From contig NZ_CP157804.1 of assembly GCF_040112705.1 (NCBI RefSeq), positions 3,156,001 to 3,220,000 of the forward strand: a stretch of 64,000 nucleotides of DNA, in the 5' to 3' direction. Below the pieces are notes generated by a model. It saw nothing but the letters and a program-made list of their open reading frames with translations. It had not been told where the DNA came from and searched no databases. The position numbers and the translations under genes are program-made. How positions within the stretch are numbered: the first letter of the stretch is position 1; every line of letters starts with the position of its first letter. Positions 32,457 to 41,303 of the stretch are shown piece by piece. This stretch comes from Flagellimonas sp. MMG031. Lineage in GTDB: Bacteria; Bacteroidota; Bacteroidia; Flavobacteriales; Flavobacteriaceae.

Positions 32457-33899
32457 TTAATAGTAAAGTACCAAGGATACTGATTCAAAAAACTTCTTAT
32501 CCGAACCACACACGGAACACGTGTAATTCTCGGGTAGATCCTTAAATCTTGTGTTGGGCTCTATACCAAATTTTATATCCCCCACTTTATCATCATACAC
32601 CGTCAAACATTTTTGGCATTGATAGACCTTCTTGGATTCCCGTTCCTTTGCATTCTGCTTTTTTATTGGTGTCTTCTTTTGCCCAAGTTGTTTAAAATAT
32701 GCTTTGCTCAATTCAATCACGAGATTTGGCAATTCCACTTTATCCACATCTTGTGCATAGATTAGATACTGCCTCGTGTTGGGGTCAAAGTCTTTAAAAT
32801 AACACACATTATAGGTAGGTTTTACTTCAAAATCCAATCCTATTTGAGTGGAGGGATTCTTCTCAATGACTATTGATGAAAAATGGGATTTTTTACCTAC
32901 GTCTTTACTAATTCCAAAGGTGAGTCCGTAAGTGCTGATATCATTCTGATCCAAATTGTTGACCAAATATTGTTTGAGTGCCAAGGCTTCTTTATCGTCC
33001 ACGGGCAAGTGCCAGTTCATTTCCAATTGGGAATGCCGTACATTGATTCCCTTTTGACCGAGAAACCTTTCCAACTCAGGTCGACTTTCCTTGGAAATCC
33101 CCTTTACAATAAAAGATTTCCATGGTGTGATGCATATTTTCCCAATACTGTTGTCCAAACAGAATCCACAAAACTCCTTTAAGAATTGAAGATTATAACG
33201 ATTATTGCGCCAATAAAGTCCCAACCAGTATTGATCTAAGCCCATCCGGTTCATCCCTTCATAGTATGGAAAAGTAACAAATGGAATTTGGAGTTCTTTC
33301 TTTATGGTCTTGTTATTGTGTGTCTGCAGTTTCTGATTCAATAGGGTAAAGAGCTGGTCTACGTTGTCAATGGTATGATATACTTCTTCAATGGCCCTGC
33401 ACACCGAAACAATGTCCCAACTGTAAATCAATACGGGGTAATAGGCACTTTTCTTCCAATGGGGCAATAGTATGTTTAAATACCAGTAATCTTCATCTTC
33501 GGACGCCACAAAATTGAGGTTTCCACTAAAAATTGGCACCAAGCGTTGTTTTGGATCGGTAATATTGATTTTCAATCTTGGCATAAAATCAAACTGCTCC
33601 ACGAGGTACAGGTATGTGGAACCTTTGAGCCAATGGGTTCCATCAAAAATATCTGCCGATACATAAGAACAAACAATGTTTTGATAAGATCTGTCTGCAA
33701 CAATATCGGTTTTATATTTTGATGTTTTTTCCAACTGCCCCTTATGCTTATTGTCAAGCGGAAAGAGCAAGTCCTGCCTTGATCCAAAAAAAACTTCCGA
33801 TAGCCCCGCCGCCTCAAGCATGGCAACAATGTCCTTAAGCTCGCCCGGAGAGGTGATGCCCCCACTTATCAATATCCTGTGCAAATCGTCATTCGTCAT
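32457..33899 (-). CDS. Rubredoxin fusion protein with nitrite/sulfite reductase-like N-terminus
   Basis: 480 aa. The C-terminal ~55 residues are a rubredoxin: YQCQKCLTVYDD and NYTCSVCGSD supply the four Fe-binding cysteines (CxxC x2). The rest has two halves resembling the paired ferredoxin-like half-domains of siroheme nitrite/sulfite reductases: LISGGITSPGELKDIV with GSRQDLLFP near the start, and ICITPWKSFIVKGI near residue 260. The Cys motifs for siroheme/4Fe-4S (Cx5C, Cx3C) are missing, so it should not be a reductase itself. The ATG directly follows the nitrate reductase stop (no gap), so it probably passes electrons to or scaffolds that enzyme. Role inferred, not known. Confidence 0.88.
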   Translation of the reverse strand: MTNDDLHRILISGGITSPGELKDIVAMLEAAGLSEVFFGSRQDLLFPLDNKHKGQLEKTSKYKTDIVADRSYQNIVCSYVSADIFDGTHWLKGSTYLYLVEQFDFMPRLKINITDPKQRLVPIFSGNLNFVASEDEDYWYLNILLPHWKKSAYYPVLIYSWDIVSVCRAIEEVYHTIDNVDQLFTLLNQKLQTHNNKTIKKELQIPFVTFPYYEGMNRMGLDQYWLGLYWRNNRYNLQFLKEFCGFCLDNSIGKICITPWKSFIVKGISKESRPELERFLGQKGINVRHSQLEMNWHLPVDDKEALALKQYLVNNLDQNDISTYGLTFGISKDVGKKSHFSSIVIEKNPSTQIGLDFEVKPTYNVCYFKDFDPNTRQYLIYAQDVDKVELPNLVIELSKAYFKQLGQKKTPIKKQNAKERESKKVYQCQKCLTVYDDKVGDIKFGIEPNTRFKDLPENYTCSVCGSDKKFFESVSLVLYY

Positions 33900-36800
33900 T
33901 TAAACCGATATTGTTTTCAATTGTGCGTTTAATATGGCCTGCACCTCGGGCTTACAACTTCCGCAGCCCAATCCGGCCCCGGTCTGAGAACATAGTTGTG
34001 AAAAATCAGTACATCCCCCCGCTATGGCATCCTTTATGTTCCCATCCCCCACTTGACTGCAAGAACAAACCAAACTCCCTTTGAGCGGTTCCATTGTTGA
34101 TGTTCCCCGTAGCAATTCCTCTCTTTTTTCTGAGAGTTCTATCTCTTCTTCAATGAGTCGCTTAAACTCAGCGAACTCATTTTTGTCACCCATCAAAATA
34201 GCTCCTTTCAAAGTATCATCTTTGACAATACACTTTTTGTAGAACCGCTTACTCACATCCATCAATAAAATCTCCTCATATGTGGGGTCGTTCTTTGGGG
34301 CATTGACCATTCCAATACTGCAGAGGTCAAGGTTTTCAAACTTCAAAATATTCATCAATACGGAACCTCCATAAATGCTCCCTAAATCCCCCAGAATGTA
34401 ATTTGCTGCCACATCGGCCTGTTGTTCCGCAGCCGAGGTAATGCCGTAGAGTGCATTTTCGAACTCGGCAATCTCTCCCAATGCAAAGATGGACGGGTCG
34501 CTAGTTTTGAGATAAGAGTCCACCAAGACCCCTCTTCGGGTCTCCAACCCGGCACTTGTTGCCAAAGATATGTTGGGTCTGGTTCCGATGGCATAAACAA
34601 TGGCATTACAACGTAGGGTCCGGCCTGTTTTTAGATTGACCATCAAAGTATATTGGGATTCCTCTTCCTCAAAAATGGTGCTTACCTCATTATCAAAAAA
34701 TAATTGAATTCCCCTTTCTGAAACATCTTCGGCCAATAATGTACTGGCAACTGGGTCCAACTGGCGCTCCATTAACCTGGGGGCACGTTGTATTATGCTG
34801 ATATTGATGTTGATTTTTTTAAGAGCTGCTGCCAGTTCAAGGCCCAGCAAGCCACCTCCAACAATCACGACATGTTGTTCACTTGGGGGAAGCTTTGTTT
34901 CTGAAAGATATTCTTTGAGTCGGTCTGCATCCCCCCGCTCCCGCATCGTAAATCTTCCTGGCAATTCCATACGCACTTCATTTGGCACAAAAGCGCGACT
35001 CCCCGTGGCCATTACCAAAAGATCGTAATTGTGTGTGCTTCCCAAATCATCGGTTACCACTTTTTCTTTGGCATTGATGTCTTTGATTCCATTGTTGGGG
35101 TATAATGCCACCTTGAGCTTTTCCAGTTCTCCTTGCTTCAATTTTTGAAGGGCTTCCCACGATAACTCTTCGTTCACATACTCCGGTAACAAAACACGGT
35201 TGTAAAAAGGATGTTTCTCCTTGGAAAACACATGGATTTCATCTGTTTTGTTCTTTTCTCGATAGGTCTGGATAAAACGGTAAGCTGCTGCCCCAGCCCC
35301 GATGACAATGATTTTCTGCTTGGGCTTACGATATTTTTCCACCTGAACGGCACAATACTTAAAATCCGGTTCTTTGGATATGGGATCCACAATATCATTG
35401 GTAAGGTTGTTGGCCCTGCTAAAGTCATTGTTCAACATTTTGCCCCAGTGCATAGGTAGAAAAACAACCCTTTCACGAATATCATAGTTAATCTTTACCT
35501 TGACCCTAACATTGCCCCTCCTACTCTTAACCACTGCAATATCACCCTCCTTGAGATTGCGCAGATAGGCATCCACTTTGTTCATTTCAAGGAAAGGGGT
35601 TGGGATGTGGGTCAATAATCGTTTTACTTTTCCCGTTTTTGTTCGGGTGTGCCATTGGTCTCTGACCCTTCCTGTGTTGAGCACCAATGGAAATTCGGCC
35701 GTGGCGACTTCTGACTTGTTGTATAGGTTACGGGGTGCATTAAAATGTACCTTGCCGTTGGCCGTAAAGTATTTTTGATCCTGAAAAAGACGTGGTGTTC
35801 CTTTGTGCTCTGGAGTAGGCACTGGCCATTGAAAACTTCCTTCTTTTTTTAAACGGTCGTGGGACAATCCCGAGATGTCAATATTGGAACCTTTGGTCAT
35901 CAAACAGTATTCATCATAAACTTCAGAGACATTGTTGTAGTCAAAACCGCCATATCCCATTTCCTGTGCAAACCTCCAGAGAATTTCCGCATCGGGCAAT
36001 GTTTCCCCAGGAGCTTCTATCACTTTGGGCAAATAACTGATACGCCTTTCTGAATTGGTCATGGTTCCTTCTTTTTCCAACCATCCTGCTGCTGGCAATA
36101 CCAAGTCGGCATATTTTGTGGTCTCGGAATTATGGGAAATGTCCTGTACAATTACAAAATTGGCATTTTGGAGTGCTTTTTCAATTTTCTTGGCATTGGG
36201 CATGCTTACCACGGGGTTGGTGCAAATTATCCAAACGGCCTTCATTTTGCCCGATTCCAATGCATCGAACATTTCAGTTGCCGTGAGCCCGGGCTCTCCT
36301 TTAATCTCCTTTCCTCCCCAAAACTGCTGAACTTCTTCACGGTGCCTCGGGTTTCCCAAATCCCGATGGGCGGCCAACAAACTGGCCATACCGCCAACCT
36401 CCCTACCACCCATGGCATTGGGTTGACCTGTTAGCGAAAAAGGGCCTGAACCAGGTTTCCCTATTTGACCTGTCAACAAGGAAAGGTTCAACAAAGAAAC
36501 ATTCTTGTCGACCCCGATAACACTTTGGTTCAATCCCATGGTCCACATACTGATAAATCCTTTGGCATCTGCGATCATTTTGGCCGCTTCGCGTATTTCA
36601 TCAGCTATGACACCACATTTTTCCGCCGCTTTGCGAATGCTAAGTTCAAAGGCCTTTTGCTTGCAAGCTTCAAAATTTGAAGTGTGTTTTTGGATAAATG
36701 ACTTGTTTATTTTTTTCTTTTCGATCAGCCAGCGGGCCATCGCATTGAAAAGAATGACATCGGTCCCCGGCATTATTTGCAGGTGCAGGTCGGCCAAAGC

Positions 36801-37433
36801 GCAAGTCTGGGTTTTTCTTGGGTCGACCACTATGATTTTCACGTTCGGGTTTTCTTCCTTGTGCTTTTCTATTCTACGGAACAATATTGGATGGCACCAG
36901 GCTGGATTTGCGCCGGCTATCAAAAAGCAGTCTGCCAACTCAATATCGGCATAAGCAATGGGAACGGCGTCGTTGCCCACCGTTTTTTTGTAACCTACCA
37001 CCGCAGAGCTCATACAGAGCCGGGAATTGGTGTCAATATTGTTGGTTCCCAAAAAACCCTTCGTCAGTTTGTTGGCCAAGTAATATTCCTCGGTAAGGCA
37101 CTGTCCCGACACATAGAGTCCCACACTATCGGGACCATGACGCTCCATTATGCTCTTAAAAACCGCAGCGGCTCTTTTTAAAGCGACATCCCAAGAAACT
37201 CGCTGCCTTGGGTGATTGCGGCTCCACCTCATTTCAGGATGCAAAATTCTATCACTGGTGTCCTGTGCCACATAGTTCAAATTCTTTCCTTTTGAACAAA
37301 GCATTCCTTTGTTTACAGGATATTCTTCATCACCTGTAACGGACAGGACTCCTTTTGCATCTTTCTTCACCGTAATGCCACAGCCCACTCCACAGTAGGA
37401 ACATATTGTATTAAAAGCCTGTTTTTCTTGCAT
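33900..37433 (-). CDS. nasA: Assimilatory nitrate reductase fused to NirB-like FAD/NAD oxidoreductase and BFD domain
   Basis: 1177 aa cytoplasmic enzyme that should reduce nitrate to nitrite with NAD(P)H. The N-terminal ~690 residues are a Mo-bis-MGD reductase: 4Fe-4S ligands Cys11, Cys14, Cys18 and Cys46 (CSYCGVGC, GMLCSKG), molybdopterin segments such as TGQPNAMGGREVGG, and the dinucleotide-binding domain (LVLNTGRVRDQWHTRTKTG). From about 700 to 1090 follows a FAD/NAD(P) oxidoreductase (IIVIGAGAAAYRF; VVIVGGGLLGLELAAAL). The end (1120-1170) is a BFD-like [2Fe-2S] domain with CSC and GCGSCKP. This joins in one chain what is split as NasA and NasC in other bacteria. It starts the two-gene unit with the rubredoxin fusion. 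Confidence 0.93.
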   Translation of the reverse strand: MQEKQAFNTICSYCGVGCGITVKKDAKGVLSVTGDEEYPVNKGMLCSKGKNLNYVAQDTSDRILHPEMRWSRNHPRQRVSWDVALKRAAAVFKSIMERHGPDSVGLYVSGQCLTEEYYLANKLTKGFLGTNNIDTNSRLCMSSAVVGYKKTVGNDAVPIAYADIELADCFLIAGANPAWCHPILFRRIEKHKEENPNVKIIVVDPRKTQTCALADLHLQIMPGTDVILFNAMARWLIEKKKINKSFIQKHTSNFEACKQKAFELSIRKAAEKCGVIADEIREAAKMIADAKGFISMWTMGLNQSVIGVDKNVSLLNLSLLTGQIGKPGSGPFSLTGQPNAMGGREVGGMASLLAAHRDLGNPRHREEVQQFWGGKEIKGEPGLTATEMFDALESGKMKAVWIICTNPVVSMPNAKKIEKALQNANFVIVQDISHNSETTKYADLVLPAAGWLEKEGTMTNSERRISYLPKVIEAPGETLPDAEILWRFAQEMGYGGFDYNNVSEVYDEYCLMTKGSNIDISGLSHDRLKKEGSFQWPVPTPEHKGTPRLFQDQKYFTANGKVHFNAPRNLYNKSEVATAEFPLVLNTGRVRDQWHTRTKTGKVKRLLTHIPTPFLEMNKVDAYLRNLKEGDIAVVKSRRGNVRVKVKINYDIRERVVFLPMHWGKMLNNDFSRANNLTNDIVDPISKEPDFKYCAVQVEKYRKPKQKIIVIGAGAAAYRFIQTYREKNKTDEIHVFSKEKHPFYNRVLLPEYVNEELSWEALQKLKQGELEKLKVALYPNNGIKDINAKEKVVTDDLGSTHNYDLLVMATGSRAFVPNEVRMELPGRFTMRERGDADRLKEYLSETKLPPSEQHVVIVGGGLLGLELAAALKKININISIIQRAPRLMERQLDPVASTLLAEDVSERGIQLFFDNEVSTIFEEEESQYTLMVNLKTGRTLRCNAIVYAIGTRPNISLATSAGLETRRGVLVDSYLKTSDPSIFALGEIAEFENALYGITSAAEQQADVAANYILGDLGSIYGGSVLMNILKFENLDLCSIGMVNAPKNDPTYEEILLMDVSKRFYKKCIVKDDTLKGAILMGDKNEFAEFKRLIEEEIELSEKREELLRGTSTMEPLKGSLVCSCSQVGDGNIKDAIAGGCTDFSQLCSQTGAGLGCGSCKPEVQAILNAQLKTISV

Positions 37434-37473
37434 CGCCGTTACATGGGATTATCAATGCTGAAAATTAAAAAAA

Positions 37474-37489
37474 TACGTATAAATACGTA
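37474..37489 (-). promoter_or_regulatory. Tandem TACGTA motif upstream of nasA
   Basis: TACGTA occurs at 37474-37479 and again at 37484-37489, exactly 10 bp (one helical turn) apart, 41-56 bp upstream of the nasA ATG at 37433. The same hexamer or the variant TACTTA recurs before narK and between cobA and nirB. This is a candidate binding site for a regulator of nitrate genes. Confidence 0.5.
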
Positions 37490-37565
37490 GTAAAAATATC
37501 ATAAAAATGATGCTCTAGATCGAGAGAATGACAATAATTGCAGCAAATTGATGAAAAATCAAAAC

Positions 37566-38249
37566 CTAAACCAGATTGTACTTGTTGGCTTTTTTGGAAA
37601 GGTCTATCAGGTTTTTAACATCCATCTTTTTCATTAGGTTGAAACGATGGGTCTCAATGGTCCGTTTACTATTCTCGAGCTTTTCTGAAATTTCTTTATT
37701 GGTATAACCTGCCAAAATAAGTTCCAATACCCGTAGCTCTTTGTTGGTTAGCTCAAAAGGATTGTTCTTTTTTTCTTTGGTGGATGTTTTGGCTTTTTTG
37801 TCGGAACTGAACAGGTTGTTCACCAACACATTGGAAATATCGCCGCTAAAATATTTGCCTCCTTCGTGCACCATATGTATGGCCTTGACAAATTCCGATT
37901 TTCCGGTATCCTTCAATAAATATCCGTTGGCTCCTGCTTGAACAGATTTGAGAATATATTCTTCTGAATCGTGCATCGAAAGAATGATGCATTTGGTGTT
38001 TGAACTATCTTTGGCATTGAGTTTTTCCACAGTTTCAATTCCTCCCAATTCTGGCATTCGGATATCGATGATCAGAATGTCCGGGGATTTGTCACCCACC
38101 ATTTTAAGGGCTTCCCATCCATTGGAAACCTCTCCTATCACATCCAAATCTGGTTCCTCCTCCAAAAGGGCCCGGATACCGTCTCGAACCAATGAATGGT
38201 CATCGGCCAAAACGATGGTTATGGCATCTTGAACTTCAGAATTTTGCAT
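37566..38249 (-). CDS. NarL/LuxR-family response regulator
   Basis: 227 aa. N-terminal receiver domain with acidic pocket (VLADDHSLVRDGI), phospho-Asp near residue 58 (LIIDIRMPELGG) and Lys in YLLKDTGKSE; C-terminal LuxR HTH (LTNKELRVLELILAGYTNKEISEKL). Receivers of this type dimerise on phosphorylation and bind promoter DNA. The nearest sensor gene is the NarX-like kinase at 45.7 kb at the other end of the nitrate cluster, its probable partner. It lies upstream of nasA on the same strand, 132 bp apart with the tandem TACGTA motif between them. Confidence 0.92.
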   Translation of the reverse strand: MQNSEVQDAITIVLADDHSLVRDGIRALLEEEPDLDVIGEVSNGWEALKMVGDKSPDILIIDIRMPELGGIETVEKLNAKDSSNTKCIILSMHDSEEYILKSVQAGANGYLLKDTGKSEFVKAIHMVHEGGKYFSGDISNVLVNNLFSSDKKAKTSTKEKKNNPFELTNKELRVLELILAGYTNKEISEKLENSKRTIETHRFNLMKKMDVKNLIDLSKKANKYNLV

Positions 38250-38286
38250 AGCACAAAAATAATTGATTTGTTGAAATATAAGGATA

Positions 38287-38323
38287 TAAAAAAGAGCTGC
38301 CCCGATTTAATAGGGAACAGCTC
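38287..38323 (-). terminator. Rho-independent terminator of the porin gene
   Basis: On the minus strand CTCTCGAG-type stem: GAGCTG (38294-38299) pairs with CAGCTC (38318-38323), extended by CCC/GGG pairing inside, and the minus strand reads TTTTTTAT right after it. It lies 24 bp after the porin gene's stop and before the response-regulator gene, so it ends porin transcription. Confidence 0.75.
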
Positions 38324-38346
38324 TCGGCACCAACTAACTCAAAAGT

Positions 38347-39642
38347 TCAATCTTTTTTAATCGTTGTGTAAATTTTAGGTTTGACTATCAACATGGCCCA
38401 GGCCCAGTTTTGTGTGCCGGCGGCATCTGCCTCGGACACACCTTTCAATTCGTACATACCATCCGTAGGAAATAAATGGGAGTATCCAAATTTTAAGCTA
38501 TATCCCTTGAATTTTTGCGTGAACACCAAATCCACCTCGGTACCAAGTGCATTTTCCCCACTGGGCAAATCTTTATCTCCTTTAAAATTCCAGATTTTTG
38601 CCATCAAGATTGATTTTTCGCCAAGTTTAAAATTTGCACTGGCGTGAAGGTCAAAAATTCCTATGCTGTTGGCATGGTTGCCAACATAGAAATAATCCAT
38701 GAGGCCATTGAATTTGTGGTTGGTTCCGAACAATGGGAAAAAAGCTCCGGTCTCACCTGCCGTGGAAGCATCATTTCCGCTTATGATTTCGAAGCCAGCT
38801 GCTAAACCCACTTTATTGGAAACTTTATAGGTGAAATCAAGGCCCAGCAAATAGGCATCCTTCACATCCAAATCCCTTTGTCTCTCGCCTAATTGCACAA
38901 ACGCGTTCCCAGATAGGCCAAAGCTTCCTTTTCCATAGGTAATGTGCGTACCTAAGATCTGGAGATTGCTTATTCCATTGGCTTCATCATTCTCATCAAA
39001 ATTTTGAAAACCATTGTTCATCAGAACCAAACTGGCAGCTAAACCCTCCCATTTTTGTTTTAAATAAAGCATTTGCATGGTCTTGTAACTGAAAAAACCT
39101 GTGGTGTTGTAGGCATTACCTATAGATTGATATCCGGTTGGGTTGTCAAAATCTTGATTATACGCAAAGGCAAAATCAAGAATAAAGTTGTTTTTCGCGT
39201 ACTTTACCATGGCAGCATCGTGGTTGCGTCCCTGTTGTGTCCAATCCACTCCTCCCAAAATACGCTGATCGTCATAAGAAAGAACTTGTCTCCCCAACTT
39301 TGTGGACCATCCGGAACCAAGATCTAGCTTGGCCCAGGCTTCAAAAATGGCAAAGGAGTTGTTTTCATCATCCGGTCGCAACTGGCGGTTTTCTCCCCAG
39401 ACCATAACATCCTGAAGACTCAAATAAAATGAATAATTCGTTGTTTGATACCCAGCATTCAATCTGGCACGTGTAGCAGTTGCAAAACCGGGGTCGGCAT
39501 CCTTTGGAATTAAACTCCCGTATCCGTTTCTAAACTCCGTCCTGGGCCTGAATTGCCCATCGAGGGTGAATTGTGCCATTGAAAATTGGCTCAACAAAAG
39601 GACAATCGGGATAAGTAGGGCGTTCTTTTTAATTGTATTCAT
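38347..39642 (-). CDS. Outer-membrane porin, alginate-export family
   Basis: 431 aa from the ATG at 39642 (MNTIKKNALLIPIVLLLSQFSMAQ, a signal peptide); the TTG at 39669 is less likely. The chain consists of many beta strands with aromatic girdles, as expected for a 16-18-stranded barrel of the alginate_exp family (FRPRTEFRNGYGSL, KLGRQVLSYDDQRILGGVDWTQQGRNHDAA are typical segments). Despite the family name, the location between narK and the regulator inside the nitrate cluster suggests a channel for nitrate or nitrite across the outer membrane. This is inference; no transport data can be read here. Confidence 0.88.
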   Translation of the reverse strand: MNTIKKNALLIPIVLLLSQFSMAQFTLDGQFRPRTEFRNGYGSLIPKDADPGFATATRARLNAGYQTTNYSFYLSLQDVMVWGENRQLRPDDENNSFAIFEAWAKLDLGSGWSTKLGRQVLSYDDQRILGGVDWTQQGRNHDAAMVKYAKNNFILDFAFAYNQDFDNPTGYQSIGNAYNTTGFFSYKTMQMLYLKQKWEGLAASLVLMNNGFQNFDENDEANGISNLQILGTHITYGKGSFGLSGNAFVQLGERQRDLDVKDAYLLGLDFTYKVSNKVGLAAGFEIISGNDASTAGETGAFFPLFGTNHKFNGLMDYFYVGNHANSIGIFDLHASANFKLGEKSILMAKIWNFKGDKDLPSGENALGTEVDLVFTQKFKGYSLKFGYSHLFPTDGMYELKGVSEADAAGTQNWAWAMLIVKPKIYTTIKKD

Positions 39643-39692
39643 AGTGTACTTTATGAGATAGGTTGACAAATCGCTTTTTTAGTGGTGATACA

Positions 39693-41093
39693 CTATGCCT
39701 TTACAGTTGCCAAAGCTCCTTTCTCTTCCATTTCTTCAAGTACAGCTTGTTCGTCTGCGGTAGAGAATTTTATGGCAAGGGCACTTACTGCAGCAACAAT
39801 CACAAATATTCCAATGACAAAGTATCCGCTCGACACCGCTTCTGATGCGGCTGCGGCCTGTGCGGCTTTTGCGGCCTCTTCACCCAAAGAAGCATTGGCT
39901 TTTAGGGCAGTGCTTTCGGCCATTGCAGATTTGGATTTTAACAAGAGAGCGGCCAAAAACGCCCCTACATTGCCTCCAGCACCTACAATCCCGGAAATGG
40001 AACCTATCGCATTTTTGTTTATAAAGGGCACCACGGAAAATGTGGCACCTTCGGCCATTTGAACAGAAAGACTAAATGCAACCAAAAATATAATTCCAAC
40101 TATCAAGCTAGTGGACATTGAAAAAACAGAGAGCATAATGCCTTCGGCCATTAATATGAAGGTAAGAAAGAGTACTCGTCCTCGAAGGCCTTTAAGTTTT
40201 CCAAATCGGTCACCAAAAAAACCACCTAGCGTTCGCGCAAAAATATTCATCAGCGCAAAAGACAACACAATATTTCCTGCGGTAATACGCTCAAGTCCAA
40301 ATGTGTTTTGCAAATAATCGTCCATGGTGCCATAAACTGTGAGTTCCATGCCAAAACATGCTGCATATACCAGGAACAATATCCAAACACGATAATCTTT
40401 AAGGGTGCTTAAAAAGGAAACCTTGTCCTTTTTTAAAACTGGCATATTTCCTGTTTTCCGTAATTCGGAAAAATTGCCTACCGGGGTGTCTTGGGTAAAA
40501 AAGTAGTATACCAACCCCATTGAAAAGCACACGATTCCTGCGATTATCATGGAATAGCGCCATGCAATCTCGTCGGCAACCCCAAAACTTACCACGGCTG
40601 CGGCAATCAATGGCATCCCCAATCTGTTGGCGCCGCCCCCCAGATTGCCCCACCCTGCGGATGTGGCATTTGCCGTGCCCACGATGTTGGGCGCAAACAT
40701 AATGGAGGTATGGAATTGGGTAATTACAAAGGAAGCCCCTATAAATCCGATAAAGAACCTGCAGAGAAGAAACTGAAAAGGAGTTTGTACCAAACCTATC
40801 AAAATAACCGGTATGGCACCTATTATCAGCAACCATGTATAGCACAATCTGGGGCCATATTTATCACAAAGCTTTCCTATTAACAATCGAGCAAACACCG
40901 TTCCCGTAACCGCAAGGATGATGGAGTTCCATTTTTGTGCGGGGGTAAGGCCAAGGTCCTTTACCACGTCGGGCATAAACGGTACAATCCCGAACCATGC
41001 GAAAAAGCATATGAAAAAGGCTATGGCTGAAATCCAAAAGGTTCTAATGGGGACACTTCTAAATTGTAGTAAGTTTAATTTTGTAGCTTTCAT
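39693..41093 (-). CDS. narK: NarK-type nitrate/nitrite MFS transporter
   Basis: 466 aa inner-membrane transporter with 12 expected helices. Two nitrate signature motifs are seen: GNLGGGANRLGMP in TM5 and GIVGAGGNVGAF in TM11, with the conserved Arg region RFFIGFIGASF. It takes up nitrate for the reductase. Unusual is an Ala- and Glu-rich insertion of about 33 residues (roughly 383-415, including EEAAKAAQAAAASEA) in the loop before the last helix, longer than in common NarK proteins. TACGTA motifs lie just before its ATG and 76 bp upstream. Confidence 0.92.
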   Translation of the reverse strand: MKATKLNLLQFRSVPIRTFWISAIAFFICFFAWFGIVPFMPDVVKDLGLTPAQKWNSIILAVTGTVFARLLIGKLCDKYGPRLCYTWLLIIGAIPVILIGLVQTPFQFLLCRFFIGFIGASFVITQFHTSIMFAPNIVGTANATSAGWGNLGGGANRLGMPLIAAAVVSFGVADEIAWRYSMIIAGIVCFSMGLVYYFFTQDTPVGNFSELRKTGNMPVLKKDKVSFLSTLKDYRVWILFLVYAACFGMELTVYGTMDDYLQNTFGLERITAGNIVLSFALMNIFARTLGGFFGDRFGKLKGLRGRVLFLTFILMAEGIMLSVFSMSTSLIVGIIFLVAFSLSVQMAEGATFSVVPFINKNAIGSISGIVGAGGNVGAFLAALLLKSKSAMAESTALKANASLGEEAAKAAQAAAASEAVSSGYFVIGIFVIVAAVSALAIKFSTADEQAVLEEMEEKGALATVKA

Positions 41094-41095
41094 AA

Positions 41096-41174
41096 TACGT
41101 AGTTTTCTTGATTACATCATCAAAATTAAGTATTTATACTTATTTTAATGATTTACAATCCGTTTTTGTACGTA
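41096..41174 (-). promoter_or_regulatory. TACGTA motifs and 7-2-7 palindrome upstream of narK
   Basis: TACGTA occurs at 41096-41101 and 41169-41174. Between them TAAGTAT-TT-ATACTTA (41127-41142) is a perfect 7 bp inverted repeat with a 2 bp spacer, the same geometry as NarL 7-2-7 sites in enterobacteria; TACTTAT at 41137-41143 fits the NarL heptamer TACYYMT. A nitrate-responsive promoter is the likely reading. Confidence 0.45.
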
Positions 41175-41303
41175 TTTTTACACAGTCTTCTAAGCTAAGT
41201 GGTTTAATTTGTGTTTTTTCAAAAATTACAATACTTAAATTGTTGATTTGATATTTTCCATCCAGTCACTTCTTGTCTTGTTGATACTTATCTAAGACAT
41301 TTA

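Noticed and set aside
33900..37433. Dissimilatory or periplasmic nitrate reductase (NarG/NapA)
   Set aside because: There is no twin-arginine signal, no NarH/NarI or NapB gene, and the FAD/NAD and BFD modules are those of assimilatory enzymes.
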